Source of the DNA: Diogma glabrata
Taxonomy: Eukaryota; Arthropoda; Insecta; Diptera; Cylindrotomidae
Assembly (NCBI GenBank): GCA_963693315.1
Contig: OY856186.1
Span: 237,692,554 to 237,756,553, forward strand
DNA: 64,000 bases
Direction of reading: 5' to 3'
Below the pieces are notes generated by a model that was given only the letters and a program-made list of their open reading frames with translations, ran no database searches and was not told the DNA's origin. The translations under genes were made by a program, and so were the position numbers. Shown in pieces: positions 57,663-64,000 of the stretch (positions are counted from its first letter, which is position 1; the number at the start of each line of letters is the position of its first letter).

Positions 57663-58160
57663 TTTTATTTTAGTCCAGCGAGACAACTCATTACAGGACA
57701 TTTCAAGATTTTAATACAAGTTACACTATAATTAAAAATTAACAATTTTACATACATACATAGAAACATTTTTAAAAAAAGAAAAAATTCAAGTCAATAA
57801 AGCACGGCGGCAAAGTGCTTAAGAAAGAAAATAAATATGTTAAAAGAAAAAAAAAATACAACGAAAAAAAGAGAAAAAAAAAACAAAAATAAAAAACAAA
57901 ATAAAATAATAGATAATTTAACTTACATAACACGAAAATGCAAGAAATAGAAATATGTACAGAATATGAAAATCATAATTTAAAATGAATTACTAATATT
58001 AACAACCTAATTGCTTGATGTATGCTGTCGCTGACTTTTTAAATTTTTGTTTGTTGAGTAGCTTAAGTTCGTTTGGAAGTTTATTGTATTCGGAGATGGA
58101 GATAAATTTAATTGAATCAGGATGGAGTTTCTCAACGTGCAGATTGGACGCTATTCTGGT
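57623..58160 (-). pseudogene. 3' end of another LINE with (TAAA)n tail
   Basis: On the minus strand about 58110-57999 reads ISISEYNKLPNELKLLNKQK then FKKSATAYIKQLGC and a stop, resembling the LINE C-terminal FNxLPxExKxLxxxxxFKxxLxxxL block. The 3' UTR follows (58000-57672, ending gttgtctcgctggactaaaa). It closes with a (TAAA)n tail at 57671-57623, about 12 repeats. Tails of this form occur in several CR1/Jockey-like LINE families. The element is severely 5'-truncated. Confidence 0.6.
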
Positions 58161-60118
58161 AAAGTGTGAATGAATAGATCACCAATGAACCTGACACCAA
58201 TGAATATGATCGTAAAGCTTTTTTTACGATAAAGAAACCGTATTTCAATTTCACAAAATTAATCAACTTTGTAACACAATAACTCAAAAGAAATCAAAAG
58301 AAATGCAATAACTTCAAATTTATATTTAATTTAATCACAAGAATTATTTTATTTAAAACAATAATAATAATTTATTTCAACTTACGCCAAGTGTCAACGG
58401 CAAACAGCGTTAATTACAGGAAATTTTTCTTGTTTGACAACTATACAAGAGAATCAAGAAGAGGAGATTTCTAAATCTTTCCTTAATAAGCTGAGTTTTT
58501 TTGGTCATATAAAAACATTTGATATGCCTTTGCCCTTGATATTAAGGTAAATCTTGAAATTTGCTTAAATATGATGCTTTTATAATTGTATAACCTTGTG
58601 TAGTCCAGTTCTTACTAGTTTTCTTTAGCTCTTACTGGTGTGATCTTGTATAACCCTTCTAAAAATGGTTTTACTGAAAACTGTTTACATACTTTTTCAA
58701 TCTTTGATTCAATTCCTAAGGTGCCACCAACAGAAAATTTTTCTAAAATCGAAACAAGACACCTATATAATAAAAAAATTGAATACAAGCTTTTCCAATT
58801 TCTTTGAACCTTTGGTAATCGTTAGTATAGTAAAAAAATTAACACGTCTTTTTTATTTTTTCTCTAGTTTTGAAACACGGCGGCTCGGAATTTGTTACAA
58901 AATTTAGAAACCGTGAAAACTTAAAGTTAATTTGTGCTCGAATGGGTCATTCGATTTGAATACATTTTTTTTGTATGAAAGGTACTAAATATGGCTAAAT
59001 TACACTGATATCGTTTTTTTTAATTTTTCAAAAATAGCCATTTCAAAAACAGCCTTTTTTCTTCAATTTTTTTACACCTTAAAGATTAATTATTTACCCA
59101 AATCATTAAGGACAAGCGTTATATTTTATGTTCAAGTGAAGGGCTTTTGAAAATATTATTATTTTGAAATGATTTGTTACTAAAAACTAGTTTTCTGATT
59201 CCGTTGATTTTTTTTGTGTAGAATTTATTAAATAAGACTTCATGTTTTAGATTTTTCAATTCAAATTTTTCAGTTTAAATTTTGTAAAAATTAAATTTTC
59301 AAAGATGGCAAAACCCCAAAGTACCTGTTTTTATTCTTTTTGGGATAAAATCTTAAATCTGAAGATTTAATCTTTATCCAAAATATACTAAAATTACAGA
59401 CAGGCATTTGGCTTTATTGAGAAAATAAACACATTTGAATATAACTATAATAACGCATATGAATAACAAAAACCAGGTCTGTAAGAAATTATATAAAACA
59501 CCAATTTTTTTAATGAGTGTATTATTTTAACAAAGCCTTACAAGGTACCATGGTAAACAAAACTATTCCGATTGGTCAACCTGATCAAGTACATTTTAAC
59601 ATTTAAACTTTCATTGTCTCTTAATACTTCTAGCAAATTTCGAGTCACCATGTGTCAAATAAAATAAAAAATGAAAAAAGTAAATAACACTTATTTATTT
59701 TTTTTTACAATTCTTCTATTTCCAAAGTTTCAAGGAAATTGGAAATGGCTAGGTTCAAATTTTTTGTGTGAATATTAAAAATGGCTGAAACTCTAGTGAA
59801 TTTCAACCAAATCAAATTTATTCCAACTGAATAATGATCAGATTAGCACAACTAAGTCATACCTTAATAGGGAAATTATATATGAATTTTGATAGGAGCC
59901 GGGTATAAATACTTTATTGATTCAACGGCTATGAAGTAGTAACAGTATTCTCAATGAAAAAAATTACTTCTATTTTTTGGGATAGTTGGACGAACAGGAT
60001 TGAAGACATGTACTGTCTATTATTGTTTTTATTTTGCTTACCGTCGTAAGTTAAATGAAAACAATTATAAGCCTTAGATCAATGAAACTAGTGTTCCTTT
60101 TATTGCTTTTCACATATA
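58161..60118. other. No recognisable gene
   Basis: Includes 58373-58460, whose minus strand (cttggcgtaagttgaaataa attatt) resembles another LINE tail. The open stretch 58665-58907 has no motif. The rest is empty. Confidence 0.45.
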
Positions 60119-60147
60119 TTTCTGGGATTACTTGTCCCCTTCATCAG
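60119..60147 (-). repeat. Hammerhead-like core sequence
   Basis: On the minus strand CTGATGA, then GGG...CCC stem II-like text, then AGAAA. This is the same CTGANGA...GAAA layout as in the 52.5-kb palindrome, followed by tatatgtg. Confidence 0.4.
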
Positions 60148-60280
60148 TGTTCTTACTACTATTATATCATAATTTTTAAAAAACAATTGGTCCTAATACG
60201 CTAAACATGTAGTGTTGACATAAATTGATAACATTGAACAAAAACATAAATTTATGATAAAAAATAAATTAACACAAACA

Positions 60281-60378
60281 ATTTTAAAATAATTCATCTA
60301 TAACATCTAAACCATCAATTTGCACTGGAGTGCAAATTGATGGTTTAGATGTTATAGATAGATGAATTATTTTAAAAT
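60281..60378. repeat. Palindrome, about 47-bp arms
   Basis: Left taattcatctataacatcta aaccatcaatttgcac and right gtgcaaattgatggtttaga tgttatagatagatgaatta are complementary around a 2-6-bp centre (ctggag). The right arm has a 4-base duplication (gata). Confidence 0.8.
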
Positions 60379-61951
60379 GCTATTAAACTAGATCAGTTTT
60401 ATGATATTTATAAATATCATAAACGCCCATCATTAATAGGATTGAACACTTTTTAAAATTTGACCCAAATTATGAAACATGTTACACTTCTAAAAAATCT
60501 GGATATCTTTCTTACGAATTCCACTCAATTTAAATGTAAAAAAAACTTTATATTTTGTATCACACAAAAAAAAACAAAACTATTTTTTAATACAACCAAT
60601 TTACAATAATGATCAACCAATTCCATGAAATCGATCTACTTTTCACATTTAATCTCTGACAATTTATCAACTTTCATCGATTTATTTGTTGATTGTTTTT
60701 TTCCGTAAATCAATTAAATAAATCATTTCGCGTATTCTTGCAAGTCAAACTTTTTTTCTTCTTTTGCTAATTTAATTCAATTAAATTATTTATCGTTTAA
60801 TTATATCTTTGCAAAAATTTAAATTTTTTATTCTAGTTTATCCAATTTGTTTTTTTTTATAAAAACAAAAATAATCGCATTTACTTATATACCGATAATT
60901 GTTTTCCATGAATTTATTGTAAATTATGAAATAATAATTTACAATCAAATTAAAAAATAAATAAAAAAAATTAACAATTCTAAGAATTAATTAAATGTTT
61001 CAGTTTTGTTTTTTTATTCAACAGATTAAATTAGTTTGTGGAATACAAGATTAATTTGTCACAATCATGATTAACACAAAAAAAAATTAAAGTTATAACT
61101 GGAAACGGAGGTACATACACAAGATGTCATAACATTAAAGTGATACATGAGTTATAGCAGCAATCGAAGCTAATTAGTTGTTACTAATAAATATTCAGTA
61201 AGATCAAATGATAAAGAACTGCATTAAAGAGATTTTGTTGGTTTAATGAATTACGAGCTCGAGTCTATTTTTATATCACATTTTGACCTTGGATCATTAT
61301 CTTTTCAATCATCCACCCAGACCCAGAATTAAAAAAAAAACGTTTTGTTCTATGCAGAACATTAAAAAATTGCTAGCGAAATTGTTTTGTGTGGACTATG
61401 GACTATGTTAAGACAATTTATATTTTTGAGTTGCTGCAAGCTTTATGCTCATTAAGATCAACTACCTTTTTATGGGCTTGATACGTATTTAATTAAAAAT
61501 CCATATTTGAGGACGGATGTTAAAGATCCTGCATTCGATAATATTTGTGTTAATTTCTTTCTTGTTTTTATTGCTTTAGTTATAGTATTATGTTTGAATT
61601 TATTTGAGACTTCCTCTCAAATATCACAAATACTGTGAATACTATTATAACTGTTTGTGAATTTTTATTTTTACTGAAAGTTTTAAGCAATGTTGATAGC
61701 TAGATATATTTTCTAAAATATGAGGAATTATTTCTTAAATATAATGTTTTACAAAAAATTCAAATAAAAGTTTACAAAGTATTTTCATAAAGGTACTTGA
61801 CCAGAAATTCAGAAAAAAATTTTGTGAACTTTGTAATGAACACTGAACCTGCAAGTGACTCACTCACTAACAAGATGCAATCTGAGGACTGTGTGTCTGG
61901 CAGAGTTGTAATCCGACAAGCATCAGCCATGTGTTCGCATCAGCATCAGCC
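60379..61951. other. No recognisable gene
   Basis: A+T-rich spacer; nothing named. The open stretch 61797-61994 extends into the LTR-like repeat and is not supported as a gene. Confidence 0.5.
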
Positions 61952-62890
61952 AGTTCGAACTGTAATATCCCCCAGTTTAGTACAAATACTCTAATATTAA
62001 CGCAAAATAGACTGTGTTAACGGAATAAAATTTGCAAAACACAGAGGTAAGGGCTCTGACAACCTCAAACACCAAAGAAACCGAGAACATCATTGCAACA
62101 CCACTACTACTACAACTATAACATTTAAACGTTTAAATAAATGATTAATTCACTCCATGATTGTTTCAGATCCAACTATTCATTTATTCGAAAACTTAAT
62201 TCGAAAGCACACAGATCATATTCATCAACTCAAGTATACGCTTAATCTATTAAAATAATTAATGGTATACTATTGAGTAAGTTTTTTTATAAAAAATGCA
62301 CTTATATGTCAGGCGATTGTTGAAGTTGTTGACAAAATATTAAATGACGGAATGAAATAATGTCGCATACACATGTAGTTGTTGAATTCATTAGAAATAT
62401 TTATTCACTGATGCAACAAAATCAATGTTAGTAAAAGTTGAATTTGTTGTTAATATATTCAATGATACAGTAAAATTAATGTCGGTAATTGTTTAAGTTG
62501 TTGGTAATAGATTACATGGTGTAACAAAATTTATGTCGGCCATTTTCAAATTTGTTAGAAATATATTAAATGATGTAAACAAATTAATGTCGTCAATTGT
62601 TAAATTTTTTGTAAATATCTTAACTGATGTAATAAAATATTGTCGCATTCAGATGCAGTTGTTAAATTTGGTGGTAATAGATTGATTCATATAACAAAAT
62701 TTAAAGAATGAATTTGATAGAAATGTATTAACTGATGTGCCATTATACCTTCAAAAGACGAGTTTTGTTTTTCACAATGTTACAACTCTTTTTATAAAAA
62801 ACAATAACAACTGTTATTCAAAATTGTTGCAATAAATGAATTAAAAACAAGAATCTAGGTGCACGAACAAGACACAGTTTTTTGGTGTAC
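61952..62890 (+). repeat. LTR-like repeat copy B
   Basis: The same family as 52155-53910 (shared blocks listed there). It begins tgtaatatcccccagttta, which would suit an LTR starting TG. It includes a block of ~54-bp tandem repeats that copy A has in reduced form. Confidence 0.55.
62305..62750. repeat. Degenerate tandem repeat, unit about 54 bp, about seven copies
   Basis: Units of the form caaaattaatgtcggnaatt gttaaatttgttngtaatat attaaatgatgtaa, with substitutions and one longer unit carrying an extra gcattcagatgcag (about 62645-62660). Confidence 0.8.
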
Positions 62891-62998
62891 AAAAAAATAA
62901 TGCTATCAACTATTAATTGTTTTATTCACCACGAAAACCTGCCATTCAAAACTATAATTCACTGTTTCACAGTTTAGTCCAGTAACTTCATACATCAC

Positions 62999-63838
62999 AG
63001 TATGCGTCAAATCCGGTAGTTCTGATTTTTTGCAGACTTGTTTATGATGTTGGCCTAATGAATAATCCAAGCTTGTGACCTCGAGCGCCGAACGCAACTT
63101 TGTCAAAATTCAAAAAAACCGCGAAAAAATCGTTATTTTTTCAAATTTTGGCGATTATAACCCTAAAGGACTAGATTTTTCTTTATACTTTCATGATATG
63201 TTTTTAAAGTAGACTAAATTTTCTACAATATAAAATATAGAACTGTCTCTGTAGACCCAATAGTTTCCGAGGTTAAGCCTTTCAAAGTTTATCACTTTTT
63301 TCGAACTACGCAATTTTTTACAATTCTGTCGTTCTGAATGGATTTTCGAGTGATGTCTAAAATATTGCAAAATATTGCGAAGTTAAAAAAATGGTAAACT
63401 TTGAAAGGCTTAATCTCGGAAGCTATTGGTTTTGCAGAGACAATTCTAGTAGCATATTATAGAAAATTCAGTCTCCTTTAAAAACGTCTTAAGAAAGTTT
63501 TTTAAAAACTAGTCCTTTAGGGCCATAATTGCCAAAATTTGAAATAATAACGATTTTTTCGTTTTTTGAGGCTTAATATCGGAAACCATTGGGTCTACAA
63601 AGACAAATCTAGTATCATATTGTAACAAATTTAGTCTTCTTTAAAAACATCCTAACAAAGTATAAAGAAAAAACTAGTCCTTTAGGGTTATAGTCGCATA
63701 AATTTGAAAAAATAACGATTTTTTCGATTTTTAACAAAGTTGAGTTCGGCGCTCGAGGTCACAAACTTGGATTATTCATAAAGCCAACATCATAAACAAG
63801 TCTGCAAAAACTTAGAACTACCGGATTTGACGCATACT
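62999..63838. mobile_element. Long-inverted-repeat element, about 840 bp
   Basis: The left arm starts agtatgcgtcaaatccggta and the right arm ends with its reverse (taccggatttgacgcatact, near 63820-63838). The arms run about 310 bp with roughly 85-90% identity by eye, including agacttgtttatgatgttgg and ctcgagcgccgaac. The right half contains an additional direct, inverted copy of the inner block (63385-63560 against 63560-63730; shared words actagtcctttaggg and cgattttttcg). No target duplication could be fixed. Confidence 0.8.
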
Positions 63839-64000
63839 ACCCCATACTCCCAGGCGACAAAGTTACTTGACTAGTTTGATTTGATAACTACAATTATTCT
63901 TGATATTTACTTCACTCGCGACGAAGTTTGTTTGATCTGTCATGAAAACAAACTAGACTTAAAAACACGAAAATGCGATAATACCCGTTTTTGCTAATAA
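63839..64000. other. Right window edge, nothing recognised
   Basis: Unassigned sequence truncated by the window. Confidence 0.5.

Noticed and set aside
57623..57671. Independent microsatellite
   Set aside because: The (TTTA)n run directly follows a LINE 3' UTR and is better read as its tail.
1..64000. CRISPR array
   Set aside because: No array of short identical repeats with unique spacers; the tandem repeats found are minisatellites.

Overview
The window looks like insect (at least arthropod) nuclear DNA: it is strongly A+T-rich, almost free of open reading frames, and densely packed with transposable elements of animal type (hAT, Tc1/mariner-like, BEL/Pao, Ty3/gypsy, Jockey-superfamily and RTE-type LINEs). 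I could not support a single host gene; it reads as intergenic or intronic DNA. Every recognisable coding stretch belongs to a mobile element and nearly all are broken. No bacterial operon, CRISPR array, functional tRNA or rRNA gene is visible. Species and exact family names cannot be fixed from the sequence alone.

Layout: about 1.6-2.5 kb is a decayed Ty3/gypsy pol on the minus strand. From 2.84 to 7.89 kb is a minus-strand Jockey-type LINE copy split by a 2839-bp hAT transposon (4958-7796) with matching 10-bp inverted ends and a perfect 8-bp target duplication. From 8.0 to 11.3 kb is a minus-strand BEL/Pao relic (integrase zinc domain, RT, protease, zinc knuckle, gag). 11-29 kb is mostly featureless AT-rich DNA with a foldback element (17.56-18.01 kb), LINE tails and a three-unit tandem repeat (26.7-27.2 kb). 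30.0-33.2 kb holds the best-preserved LINE (endonuclease plus RT), followed by a TA-flanked MITE (33.76-34.23 kb), minisatellite-rich repeats (34.5-35.4 kb) and a 2.86-kb DNA element with about 600-bp inverted ends (36.64-39.50 kb). 40.6-42.5 kb has a duplication, a palindrome and a 122-bp tandem repeat. 45.27-47.42 kb is a second hAT with a transposase fossil and a nested MITE. 47.93-51.17 kb is an apparently full-length RTE-type LINE with a 12-bp target duplication, whose 5' end resembles part of 5S rRNA. 52-54 kb and 62-63 kb are two copies of one LTR-like repeat; the first carries a palindrome and a 762-bp hAT MITE. 55.7-60.4 kb has a tRNA-like SINE head, CTGTCAG repeats, two more palindromes and a LINE 3' end; 63.0-63.84 kb is a large inverted-repeat element.

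Ties between parts: three hAT-type insertions show the 8-bp target duplications expected of that superfamily; the two Jockey-type LINE copies are the same family, one serving as a template for reading the other; and a motif complementary to the 3' end of animal tRNA-Tyr (a plausible retrotransposon primer-binding site) occurs seven times in both orientations. The most unusual observation is the RTE-type LINE beginning with a tRNA box-A-like plus 5S-rRNA-like leader. Next are the poorly classified long-TIR element with its zinc-finger-like ORF, and the palindromes carrying a hammerhead-like CTGANGA...GAAA core.
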